Positions 1 through 5,443 of a DNA stretch of 8,532 nucleotides are shown piece by piece. Position 1 is the stretch's first letter. Each line of letters starts with the position of its first letter. A program made the translations under genes and the position numbers. The stretch lies in NCBI GenBank assembly GCA_947643295.1, contig CANRVM010000047.1, forward strand, positions 1 through 8,532, given 5' to 3'. The notes below the pieces were generated by a model that saw only the letters and a program-made list of their open reading frames with translations, was not told the origin of the DNA and ran no database searches. Source of the DNA: an uncultured Mycoplasmatota bacterium (GTDB lineage: Bacteria; Bacillota_I; Bacilli_A; RF39; UBA660).

Positions 1-254
1 TTCTAGAAAAGAAGAAGATAGAAATCTTTCCTAAAAATTCTCACGTTACGTATTTTTATTATCTAAGAACCAATTTAGAAGAAAATCAGTTTACCATTCA
101 AAAAGAGGAATTAGATGAAATAAAATGGTTTTCTCTTAAAGAGGGATTAGATGCTATCTTATTAAACGAAGATTCCTACTATAAAGAAAAATATACAAAG
201 TTGTTTGAGAAGCTAGAAAGAGTTTTGAAAGAGGAAAGTGAGGAGAATATATGA
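1..254 (+). CDS. Probable NUDIX hydrolase, C-terminal part only
   Basis: An open frame enters from the left edge (first full codon at 3) and gives 83 residues before TGA at 252-254. It carries a strand-like YFYYLRTN segment followed by EELDEIKWFSLKE. Acidic residues leading to a W-F/V-S/T-x-x-E turn are typical of the last strand and helix of the NUDIX fold. The rest is a charged helix. The diagnostic NUDIX box (GX5EX7REUXEEXGU) would lie upstream of the window, so the family call rests on the C-terminal pattern alone. NUDIX enzymes hydrolyse nucleoside diphosphates linked to another moiety; the substrate cannot be predicted here. The stop overlaps the start of the next gene by four bases (ATGA), which implies translational coupling with the HD-like protein. 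A second, complete NUDIX gene lies at 2748-3155. Confidence 0.65.
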   Translation, partial: LEKKKIEIFPKNSHVTYFYYLRTNLEENQFTIQKEELDEIKWFSLKEGLDAILLNEDSYYKEKYTKLFEKLERVLKEESEENI

Positions 255-820
255 GTAGCAAGGAAAAATTATTGGAAGATGTCTTAAAAATAGCAAAAGA
301 GAATGTGGCAATGCCTGAAATATTAGATTTCTCGCTAAGAAAAGGCGAAGAATTAGCTAGTTTTTATCAGGTTGATAAGAAAATCGTTGCTATTTCGATA
401 TGCCTTATGGATATCAAATTAAAAGAAGCAAAACAAAAAGGAAACATTGGAGAACATACAGCTATGGCAGTAGAATTTGCAGAAGAATTTTTAAAAGATT
501 ATGACTTAACGGAAGAAGAGGTAGATAAAATTATTAATGGAGTAGAAGCACATCATGGTAAAGTGCCATTTCGCTATAAAGAAGCAGAAGTGGTATCCAA
601 TGCTGATTGTTATATTTTTATTCATCCACGAGGAGTTTTACAGTATCTAAACTTGCTTGCTAGAAGAGGAGAGGATATTCAATCTCAAGTAGAACAGTTA
701 AAATCAAAATTAGAGGAAAAGTATCAACTTCTTACTCTTGATAAAGCAAAAGAAGAATTAGAAGAATACTATCAAATGTTTCAAAAGATATACAATACCG
801 TCATAAATGATGTAAAATAA
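251..820 (+). CDS. HD-domain-like protein with a degenerate metal site
   Basis: This 189-residue protein starts at ATG 251, overlapping the upstream stop, with AGGAG at 241-245. The layout resembles HD-superfamily metal-dependent phosphohydrolases: a helix ending in CLMD at residues 51-54 where LLHD would be expected, then H69 in GEHTAMAVEFA, the H101-H102 pair in EAHHG, and D119 in SNADC. The histidine of the signature HD pair is therefore methionine (M53-D54), while the other candidate ligands remain. The C-terminal third (about 140-189) is charged and probably helical or coiled-coil. A true HD enzyme hydrolyses phosphomono- or phosphodiesters; this one may bind metal poorly or only bind a ligand. 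It sits in the same operon as a NUDIX-like gene. An intact HD protein at 3609-4181 provides contrast. The family call is a motif reading and not a proven homology. Confidence 0.6.
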   Translation: MSSKEKLLEDVLKIAKENVAMPEILDFSLRKGEELASFYQVDKKIVAISICLMDIKLKEAKQKGNIGEHTAMAVEFAEEFLKDYDLTEEEVDKIINGVEAHHGKVPFRYKEAEVVSNADCYIFIHPRGVLQYLNLLARRGEDIQSQVEQLKSKLEEKYQLLTLDKAKEELEEYYQMFQKIYNTVINDVK

Positions 821-837
821 AAAAAGAGGTGAATGTT

Positions 838-1563
838 ATGGATTATGATAGGAATAAATTACCAGATTTCTATTCGGTTAGAAATTATGAACAAGTGAAT
901 TATTCTTTAGAGGGATTAGAGGGAAAAAAGTGTTATGCTTTCTTTGATAATGGTTTTACTTCTAATATTATTGAGCCTAATAAAAGAGATATTAAATTTA
1001 TTTGGGATGGGTTTTTACTTTTTGTAGATCAAGATGTTACGTTAGATGATATTAGAAGTGGTGTTGATTTATGGGATGCCAGAATGGTTGCTTTACAAAG
1101 AACCAATCTATTAGGAAAGAAATTTAATGATGAAGAAGTAAGGAATTATATACTAAATCAATTAAATGAGAAGAATATTCTTGTTGAGATAATGAAAGAT
1201 AAACAAGAAGTGGATGGGTATCCATCTAGTTGTGATTTATGGTCAACAAGGGATGAAGCTGTGTTAATGGATGCAGTGGATTGCACTGGAATGGGAGATG
1301 CTTACTATTTTAGAAACTCTGATTTCAATTATAGAATTAGTTTTCCAACTAGTCATTTGCCAGATTTCTATTATAAACATCAGGGTGCCCTAGTATTACG
1401 AGGAGAAAATTCAGTAGCTATTTCTAGATTAATTTTAAATGATAATAACTTACAAAATCATTTAGAACGTGTCATTGGAGAAGATAAATTATATTCATTA
1501 TTAGAAGGAAAGACCTTATCTGGTACTTCTATAGAAAATGTAAAAAAGGGAACTACAAAGTAG
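838..1563 (+). CDS. Hypothetical protein, 241 residues, unrecognised
   Basis: I do not recognise this protein. ATG 838 is preferred over an in-frame GTG at 829, because that GTG lies inside the GAGGTG Shine-Dalgarno at 826-831, which is well placed for 838. The 241-residue product is soluble-looking, acidic and rich in aromatic and asparagine residues, with no signal peptide or membrane helix. Features to note are a DLWD stretch at about 77-80 echoed by a DLWS stretch at about 133-136, a DCTGMGDAYYF segment at 148-158, and three cysteines (32, 132, 149). The two DLW segments could mark an internal duplication, but their surroundings do not obviously match. It lies 17 bases after the HD-like gene and 8 bases before the Cdd1-like gene, so it is cotranscribed with both. 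No function is proposed. Confidence 0.85.
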   Translation: MDYDRNKLPDFYSVRNYEQVNYSLEGLEGKKCYAFFDNGFTSNIIEPNKRDIKFIWDGFLLFVDQDVTLDDIRSGVDLWDARMVALQRTNLLGKKFNDEEVRNYILNQLNEKNILVEIMKDKQEVDGYPSSCDLWSTRDEAVLMDAVDCTGMGDAYYFRNSDFNYRISFPTSHLPDFYYKHQGALVLRGENSVAISRLILNDNNLQNHLERVIGEDKLYSLLEGKTLSGTSIENVKKGTTK

Positions 1564-1571
1564 GAGATAAA

Positions 1572-1844
1572 TTGAAAACAGACTTAATAAAAATCCCTAA
1601 TGTTGGAAAAAATACCAAAGAAGATTTAATAAAAATCGGAATTACTTGTGTAGAGGATTTAGTAGGAAAAAATCCAGAACAACTTTATTTAAAGGATTGT
1701 GAGGTCAAGAAATATCAAGAAGATCGATGCCAGCTCTATGTATTTCGTATGGCTGTTTACTATGCAGAACATACTTCTCATGATGCAGAAAAACTAAAAT
1801 GGTGGTATTGGAAAGATAAAAAATATCCAAATAAAGATTTGTAA
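1572..1844 (+). CDS. Cdd1-type helix-hairpin-helix protein
   Basis: This 90-residue protein resembles the small Cdd1/'pathogenicity locus' family (Pfam Cdd1), named after a gene next to the Clostridioides difficile toxin locus. A helix-hairpin-helix lies at residues 5-24 (IPNVGKNTKEDLIKIGI), followed by VEDLVGKNPEQLY, then the conserved C-terminal signature DRCQLYVFRMAVYYAE (51-66) and KLKWWYWKD (74-82). HhH units usually contact the DNA or RNA backbone through their glycine turn, so weak non-specific nucleic-acid binding is plausible; the cellular role of the family is not established. The start is TTG at 1572, with AGGAG at 1562-1566 overlapping the upstream stop; no nearby ATG fits. It is the last gene of its operon and is followed at once by a terminator. 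Full length for the family. Confidence 0.85.
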   Translation: MKTDLIKIPNVGKNTKEDLIKIGITCVEDLVGKNPEQLYLKDCEVKKYQEDRCQLYVFRMAVYYAEHTSHDAEKLKWWYWKDKKYPNKDL

Positions 1845-1875
1845 AAAATCACTATAGAAATTTAGTGATTTTTTT
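1844..1875 (+). terminator. Intrinsic terminator of the first operon
   Basis: AAAAATCACTA (1844-1854) pairs perfectly with TAGTGATTTTT (1863-1873) around an 8-base loop, and the descending arm runs into seven T residues (1869-1875). It overlaps the last base of the Cdd1-like stop codon. The A-tract before the stem may let it work in both directions, but no opposing gene is seen. Confidence 0.85.
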
Positions 1876-1902
1876 GTGGAGAAAAAATACTATATTTATA
1901 AT
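1874..1902 (+). promoter_or_regulatory. Candidate sigma-A-type promoter for the collagen-like gene
   Basis: A perfect TATAAT at 1897-1902 lies 17 bases after TTGTGG (1874-1879), which matches TTGACA at its first three positions. The start of transcription would fall near 1909, giving a leader of about 43 bases. Such -10 matches are easy to find by chance in DNA this AT-rich, and a sporulation-type alternative lies just downstream, so the assignment is tentative. Confidence 0.4.
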
Positions 1903-1922
1903 TGTTACTTTTTAAAATAATT

Positions 1923-1931
1923 CATAAGATA
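1923..1931 (+). promoter_or_regulatory. Possible late-sporulation (sigma-K-like) -10 element
   Basis: CATAAGATA fits CATANNNTA, the -10 consensus of mother-cell sigma-K promoters in Bacillus and relatives. Mother-cell expression would suit a spore-surface protein. Against it, the best upstream AC (1907-1908) is only 14 bases away when about 16-17 is usual, and transcription would start almost on the ribosome binding site (1937-1943). Confidence 0.25.
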
Positions 1932-1951
1932 CTTTGAAAGGAGTGAAAATT

Positions 1952-2617
1952 ATGAATCGCGAAGAAAACTTTGGAGGTTGTAATAGATCAAAAGATGAAA
2001 TTTGTATGCCAAAATGTGTTTTTTGCTTAGGACCAACAGGGCCGACAGGTCCAACGGGGCCAGCAGGTGGACCAACAGGAGCAACAGGACCAATTGGGCC
2101 AACAGGAAGTAATGCCAATTCTACTACCTGTTTTTGTGTAGACCAAATGAGAAATATTATTCAACAATTAATCACATTATATCCAAATGATAACTTAATA
2201 GTAGCTATGGAAAGTGGAAATAATGCGAGTGGAAGACCAGGAGCTTTATTACCGGGGCCTAATAATAATCCTGATTCTGGCTTGTTTCAATTAGTAAATA
2301 ATCAAGGAGTTCCAGAAGAAGCTTTATCTATTTGCCGAATAGCATCGATTACAGTGACAAGTAGTGTTTATAATGATTCAATAACTTATTTACCAGCACC
2401 AATTCCAACTCCAACAGGTTGTGATGCAAATTGTGAAGCGGCGGCTCGTTCTTATTTACCAGTAGGAACGACAGGAGTGGATATTAATGCAGGAGGACAA
2501 ACCGTAGCCCAAGGAATGATTGCAAGAAGTGAATATGGTATGGTGGTAGTAGTAGGAAATAATAATAGTAATCCAGCTTTTGTATCATTATGTAAAGCAG
2601 AGATTATCAATAAGTAG
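1952..2617 (+). CDS. Collagen-like GPT-repeat protein, probable spore/exosporium surface protein
   Basis: This 221-residue protein starts at ATG 1952 with AAAGGAG at 1937-1943; an in-frame TTG at 1934 precedes that site and is rejected. Residues 1-26 form a hydrophilic, Cys-rich leader (C10, C18, C22, C25) with no signal peptide. Residues 27-53 are Gly-X-Y triplets, mostly GPT with GPA, GAT and GPI, broken once by an extra glycine at 39-40. The C-terminal domain (about 60-221) has CFCVDQMRNIIQQL, a PGPNNNPDSGLFQL segment, further cysteines (128, 157, 161, 214) and a Val-rich strand near 198-201. The plan of short leader, collagen stalk and globular tail is that of BclA-like exosporium glycoproteins and related Bacillota spore proteins, where GPT threonines are often glycosylated. 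Spore location is inference. The stalk is very short. It is a single-gene unit between two terminators, with many cysteines available for cross-linking. Confidence 0.85.
   Translation: MNREENFGGCNRSKDEICMPKCVFCLGPTGPTGPTGPAGGPTGATGPIGPTGSNANSTTCFCVDQMRNIIQQLITLYPNDNLIVAMESGNNASGRPGALLPGPNNNPDSGLFQLVNNQGVPEEALSICRIASITVTSSVYNDSITYLPAPIPTPTGCDANCEAAARSYLPVGTTGVDINAGGQTVAQGMIARSEYGMVVVVGNNNSNPAFVSLCKAEIINK
2030..2107 (+). repeat. Gly-X-Thr coding repeat (collagen-like tract)
   Basis: Nine-base units of the form GGN-CCN-ACN encode four triplets, one extra Gly, then four more triplets and a closing glycine. Third positions vary from unit to unit, so the tract is not a clean DNA microsatellite, but slippage or recombination could change its length between strains. 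Confidence 0.85.
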
Positions 2618-2636
2618 ATTATCATCATTTTCAAAG

Positions 2637-2667
2637 AATGTAGGTACTAAAAAATACCTATGTTTTT
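2637..2667 (+). terminator. Probable terminator after the collagen-like gene
   Basis: TAGGTA (2641-2646) pairs with TACCTA (2655-2660) across an A-rich 8-base loop. The stem extends outward through two G:U and two A:U pairs, and five T residues follow (2663-2667). The stem is short, so termination may be partial. Confidence 0.6.
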
Positions 2668-2671
2668 AATA

Positions 2672-2702
2672 TTGGTACAATAATCTTTTTTTATGGTATA
2701 AT
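2672..2702 (+). promoter_or_regulatory. Extended -10 promoter of the five-gene operon
   Basis: TGGTATAAT at 2694-2702 is a perfect extended -10 (TGN before TATAAT). TTGGTA at 2672-2677 can act as a -35 with a 19-base spacer; this is long, but the extended -10 would compensate. Transcription should start near 2709, about 40 bases before the NUDIX start codon. Confidence 0.7.
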
Positions 2703-2747
2703 GAAGTAGAGAAAGTGATAAGCATTATTTGTAAAGGAGAACATGAT

Positions 2748-3155
2748 ATGAAAGAAAAAAGACCTTATTTAGGGGTGGATGCTATCTTCGTGAATGAGGC
2801 AAAGAAAATCTTATTAATTCATAGAACAGGAAAAAATTTTAATGGTTATTGGGGACTTGTATCTGGTATGGTAGAATGGAATGAGGAAGTAGTGGATGCA
2901 TTAAAAAGAGAAGTGAAAGAAGAAATTGGAGTAGAGATTGAAGATATTAAGTATACAGGAAAGTATTATGATAAAATTGGAAGACATCCAACAAAAACTG
3001 TTATTTGTCTACCTCATTTTTGTAAGGTAAAAAGTGGAAAGCCAAGCCCTGTTAGTGAATGTGATGAAGTAAGATGGTTTACAAGTGCAGAAATAAAAAA
3101 TATGGAACTTTCTTATGATCATAAAAAAATGTTAGAAGATGTAGGTCTAATTTAA
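2748..3155 (+). CDS. NUDIX hydrolase
   Basis: This 135-residue protein has a complete NUDIX box: G at the head of GMVEWNEE, then RE, EE and G in KREVKEEIGV, matching GX5EX7REUXEEXGU at about residues 44-66. The glutamates of REVKEE bind the divalent metal. The preceding YWGLVSG and trailing DEVRWFTSAEI (C-terminal strand and helix) complete the small single-domain fold, and length is normal. NUDIX enzymes cleave nucleoside diphosphates linked to X (oxidised dNTPs, nucleotide sugars, dinucleoside polyphosphates, RNA caps); sequence alone does not fix the substrate. The start is ATG 2748 with AAAGGAGA at 2733-2740; an in-frame GTG at 2715 precedes this site and is rejected. It is the first gene of an operon that continues with HIT-like, HD, transglutaminase-like and 2H genes, 17 bases before the HIT-like gene. 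Confidence 0.93.
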   Translation: MKEKRPYLGVDAIFVNEAKKILLIHRTGKNFNGYWGLVSGMVEWNEEVVDALKREVKEEIGVEIEDIKYTGKYYDKIGRHPTKTVICLPHFCKVKSGKPSPVSECDEVRWFTSAEIKNMELSYDHKKMLEDVGLI

Positions 3156-3172
3156 ATAAGAGGTGAAAGGTT

Positions 3173-3604
3173 ATGTACGAATTTTTTGGTCGCTTTTATC
3201 GTGAAGATTTATTTATAAAAGAATTTCGTTACTGGATTCTTATGGTAAGACCTGTTCCTGTTACGATAGGAAGTTGTGTTATTTTACTCAAAAGAGAATG
3301 TACGTCTTTAAGCGACGTGACAAAAGAAGAGATGGCTGAATTTCCAGATGTTTGTCAATTTTTTGAAAGAGCTTGTACTACTTTATATGGTGCGGTTAAG
3401 TTTAATTATCATGCCGATATGATGAAGGATACTTTTGTTCATTTTAAAGCAATTCCAAGATATGATAAAGTAGTGATAAGACATGGTATGGAATGGGTTG
3501 ATGTAGATTTTCCACTTACAGAATCTTTAACCAAACACAAAGTGAGTGAAGAAGTTTTACAAAATATTAAAAAGGATTTTCTAAGTTTTGATGAGAGGAA
3601 GTGA
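3173..3604 (+). CDS. HIT-like (histidine triad) protein with reduced triad
   Basis: This 143-residue protein begins at ATG 3173 with AAGAGGTG at 3158-3165. It follows the HIT layout: a W-I-L-M-V-R-P-V-P strand followed by ITIGSCVILLKRE-like positions (21-42), a helical middle with EEM and FFERACTTLYGA, KFNY near 76-79, and FVHFKAIPRYD at 88-98, which aligns with the HxHxHxxPR active-site strand of Ap4A hydrolase/Hint-type proteins. In that alignment the middle histidine (H90), the nucleophile in HIT enzymes, is kept, but the first is F88 and the third is K92. HIT proteins hydrolyse or transfer nucleotidyl groups. With one of three histidines left, this one may have altered or no catalysis. 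Lying 4 bases upstream of the HD gene and just after a NUDIX gene, it fits a nucleotide-metabolism context. The family call is a motif reading. Confidence 0.7.
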   Translation: MYEFFGRFYREDLFIKEFRYWILMVRPVPVTIGSCVILLKRECTSLSDVTKEEMAEFPDVCQFFERACTTLYGAVKFNYHADMMKDTFVHFKAIPRYDKVVIRHGMEWVDVDFPLTESLTKHKVSEEVLQNIKKDFLSFDERK

Positions 3605-3608
3605 TAGA

Positions 3609-4181
3609 ATGAATATTGTTGAACTAATTAGACAAGAAGTAATGGAGAAAAATAAAAATCATCAGGAAAAAGATGGATTCGATATCTACTATGATCATGT
3701 TAGGTATGTAGTAAAAAATGCCCTAAATTTAGCTAAAAAACAGAATGCAGATATGGAGATTGTAGAACTTGGAGCATTACTTCATGATATTGCTATTATT
3801 TTAGAAGAAGGTGAAGTAGAAGACCATCATATCAATGGTACGAAAATAGCTGAGGAAATGTTGTTAAAATATCATTATCCCATGGATAAAATAGAAAGAG
3901 TAAAACAGTGCGTCCTAAATCATAGAGGAATGAGTGAATTTCCTAGAAAGACAAAAGAAGAAGAAATCGTTGCCGATGCCGATGTGATATCTCATTTTGA
4001 TTTTATTCCATCACTATATAGTAATGCTTTTCATCAGTTAGGATTAAATGTAAGAGAAGGTACTGTTTTTGTAAAGAAAAAGCTAGAAAAAGATTATAGT
4101 AAACTTAGTCCCAATACGAAAGAATTATTAAAAGAAAGATATCAAATGATAAGAAAAGTGTTATTTTTAGAGGAAGAGTAG
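3609..4181 (+). CDS. HD-domain phosphohydrolase
   Basis: This 190-residue protein shows the full HD pattern: H30 in YYDHVRYVV, the H59-D60 pair in LGALLHDIA, H73/H74 in DHHINGTKIAEEML, H105 in LNHRG, and aspartates 123/125 in ADADVISH. These ligands hold one or two divalent metals for hydrolysis of phosphomonoesters or phosphodiesters (nucleotides in many small HD proteins); the substrate is unknown. The C-terminal 60 residues are helical and lysine-rich. ATG 3609 is chosen, with GAGAGGAA at 3593-3600 inside the end of the HIT-like gene; TTG 3588 and ATG 3591 in the same frame overlap or precede that site and are rejected. The 4-base gap to the HIT-like stop implies coupling. A 63-base gap follows, the longest in the operon. 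Confidence 0.9.
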   Translation: MNIVELIRQEVMEKNKNHQEKDGFDIYYDHVRYVVKNALNLAKKQNADMEIVELGALLHDIAIILEEGEVEDHHINGTKIAEEMLLKYHYPMDKIERVKQCVLNHRGMSEFPRKTKEEEIVADADVISHFDFIPSLYSNAFHQLGLNVREGTVFVKKKLEKDYSKLSPNTKELLKERYQMIRKVLFLEEE

Positions 4182-4244
4182 TTTTTGATAGTAGGAAACG
4201 AAAAATAGTAATGAGGATAAGCAGAAAAGGAAAGTGATTTTTAT

Positions 4245-4811
4245 ATGGATAAGAACACTATTTTTACAAGAAATCAGATTTTCTCTATGAAGGATTTATT
4301 CTCGTTTATGCAAAAAGAAATAACTTATGGATGGTTAGATAAAGATGGCAAAAAACAGGATGGAGTAAATGATGCTTTTACTTATTGTCTTCAATCCCCA
4401 GAAGAGTTGTTAGAAAACAAAAAGGGTATCTGTTGGGATATGACAGAACTTGCTCGTTATTTTTTTGAAACAGAGACGGAATTAGAATATGAAACTTATT
4501 ATTTGTTTTACGATGATAAGAAAGGTTGCCCAAGTCATTCTATCTTGGTATTTTATAAAGAGAATAAAGTTTATTGGTTTGAACCAAGATTTGATAATCA
4601 TAGTGGAATCTATGAATATAGAAATCTAGAAGAGCTATTAAGCGATTTTAAAAAGCAATTTATAAAAGATGGTTTAAAAAATTCTATCATACCAAAAAAT
4701 TATGAAAAAGATTCTTTCTTTTTGTATCGGTATCCGAAACCACCATATCATATCAATGGGTATCAAATGAGAAATCATATTAATCATAGTATTTTAATAG
4801 AAGGGAAGTAA
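4245..4811 (+). CDS. Transglutaminase-like Cys/His domain protein
   Basis: This 188-residue protein has the pattern of a small transglutaminase-like (papain-fold) domain. KKGICWDMTELARYFF (59-74) places C63 at the head of a helix before a WxxxT/A motif, as in the nucleophile region of bacterial transglutaminase-like proteins. CPSHSILVFY places H98, and VYWFEPRFD follows with E113 where the usual W-x-x-D-P has aspartate. The triad would be C63-H98-E113 or D117. Such domains can be proteases, peptide cross-linkers or amidases; no target is visible, and there is no signal peptide, so it acts in the cytoplasm. It starts at ATG 4245 with a loosely spaced AAAGGA (4226-4231). The 63-base gap before it contains TTGATA (4185-4190) with a poor -10 about 15-16 bases on, so weak extra transcription is possible. 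The 2H gene follows after 5 bases. Confidence 0.65.
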   Translation: MDKNTIFTRNQIFSMKDLFSFMQKEITYGWLDKDGKKQDGVNDAFTYCLQSPEELLENKKGICWDMTELARYFFETETELEYETYYLFYDDKKGCPSHSILVFYKENKVYWFEPRFDNHSGIYEYRNLEELLSDFKKQFIKDGLKNSIIPKNYEKDSFFLYRYPKPPYHINGYQMRNHINHSILIEGK

Positions 4812-4816
4812 CAAGG

Positions 4817-5353
4817 ATGAATGAGCGAATTACTCTAATTTCCATATTAGATAAAGAAAATGAAGCAAAAATTACAAAGTATACAAGTAAGATTTCTCAT
4901 AAGTTATGCAAAGTACCTTATGGAAAAGGAGTAGAGGATAGAGAAAAGGCAGATACTCTTCCTTATCATTTTACTTTATATACTTTTGATATCAAAAAAG
5001 AAAAAGAAGTGAAAGAATTTTTAAGAACAAAAGAGTTTAAAAATGTAAAAGTTTTAATAGATAAACTCGAGATACTAGGGGGGAAGGAAACTAGTTATGT
5101 TTTAGTTTTTTCTATGAAAGAAAATAAAGAGTTAAGAAAGATTCAGAAAGAGATCTATGATAAGTATCCTAGTGATTACTACCATCCAAATTCTTTTCCA
5201 TTTCATATTACTATTCATATCAGTAAAGATAAACAAATGATAGAGAACATGAAAAAGAAAATAGAAAAGGAATTCATACCTTTTGAGTTAGAAGTTTTAA
5301 AGTTTGGTCTATTTGAAATATATCCTGCCAAATTAGTGGAATACTATGAATGA
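4817..5353 (+). CDS. 2H phosphoesterase, 2'-5' RNA ligase/cyclic phosphodiesterase-like
   Basis: This 178-residue protein carries two H-x-T motifs, the hallmark of the 2H superfamily: H51-F-T53 in PYHFTLYTF and H130-I-T132 in FPFHITIHIS, each on a strand, in two similar halves (about 1-90 and 91-178). 2H enzymes (bacterial 2'-5' RNA ligase/LigT-type, cyclic nucleotide phosphodiesterases) act on 2',3'-cyclic phosphate or 2'-5' linkages in RNA or small nucleotides. Length is typical. It starts at ATG 4817, with AGGGAAG at 4802-4808 inside the end of the previous gene; a second ATG at 4821 is out of frame. It closes the operon begun at 2748. No T-rich hairpin follows; the stop codon lies within the 13-base palindrome ATGAATGATTCAT (5346-5358). 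Its link with the other genes is by operon structure only. Confidence 0.85.
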   Translation: MNERITLISILDKENEAKITKYTSKISHKLCKVPYGKGVEDREKADTLPYHFTLYTFDIKKEKEVKEFLRTKEFKNVKVLIDKLEILGGKETSYVLVFSMKENKELRKIQKEIYDKYPSDYYHPNSFPFHITIHISKDKQMIENMKKKIEKEFIPFELEVLKFGLFEIYPAKLVEYYE

Positions 5354-5382
5354 TTCATAATAATGAAAGATATTGATCAGCG

Positions 5383-5409
5383 AAATAATATTTGATATAT
5401 ATATTATTT
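5383..5409 (+). promoter_or_regulatory. Inverted repeat over the -35 region, candidate operator
   Basis: AAATAATAT (5383-5391) and ATATTATTT (5401-5409) are perfect 9-base inverted arms separated by 9 bases. The -35 hexamer (5392-5397) lies in the gap and the right arm fills most of the promoter spacer. A dimeric repressor bound here would block RNA polymerase. Both arms are pure A/T, so a chance match in this AT-rich DNA cannot be excluded. Confidence 0.4.
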
Positions 5410-5419
5410 ATGCTATAAT
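5392..5419 (+). promoter_or_regulatory. Strong extended -10 promoter of the 435-residue orphan gene
   Basis: TTGATA (5392-5397), a 16-base spacer and TGCTATAAT (5411-5419) make the best promoter in the window: four of six -35 positions match, the -10 is perfect and the TGN extension is present. Transcription should start near 5426, giving a leader of only about 18 bases that contains AAGGAG (5430-5435). Confidence 0.8.
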
Positions 5420-5443
5420 GATTGAAATGAAGGAGTGAAATTT

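Noticed and set aside
829..837. GTG 829 as the start of the 241-residue protein
   Set aside because: The GTG is part of the GAGGTG ribosome binding site that serves ATG 838.
2030..2107. GPT tract considered as a CRISPR-like or non-coding tandem repeat
   Set aside because: Units are 9-base coding triplets with varied third positions and no spacers; the frame is open across the whole tract.
1912..2118. Minus-strand open frame with GPV repeats opposite the collagen-like gene
   Set aside because: It is the mirror image of the GPT repeat tract; it has no ribosome binding site and runs against a well-supported gene.
2452..2634. Minus-strand open frame at the 3' end of the collagen-like gene
   Set aside because: Antisense shadow of a confident gene, with no initiation signal.
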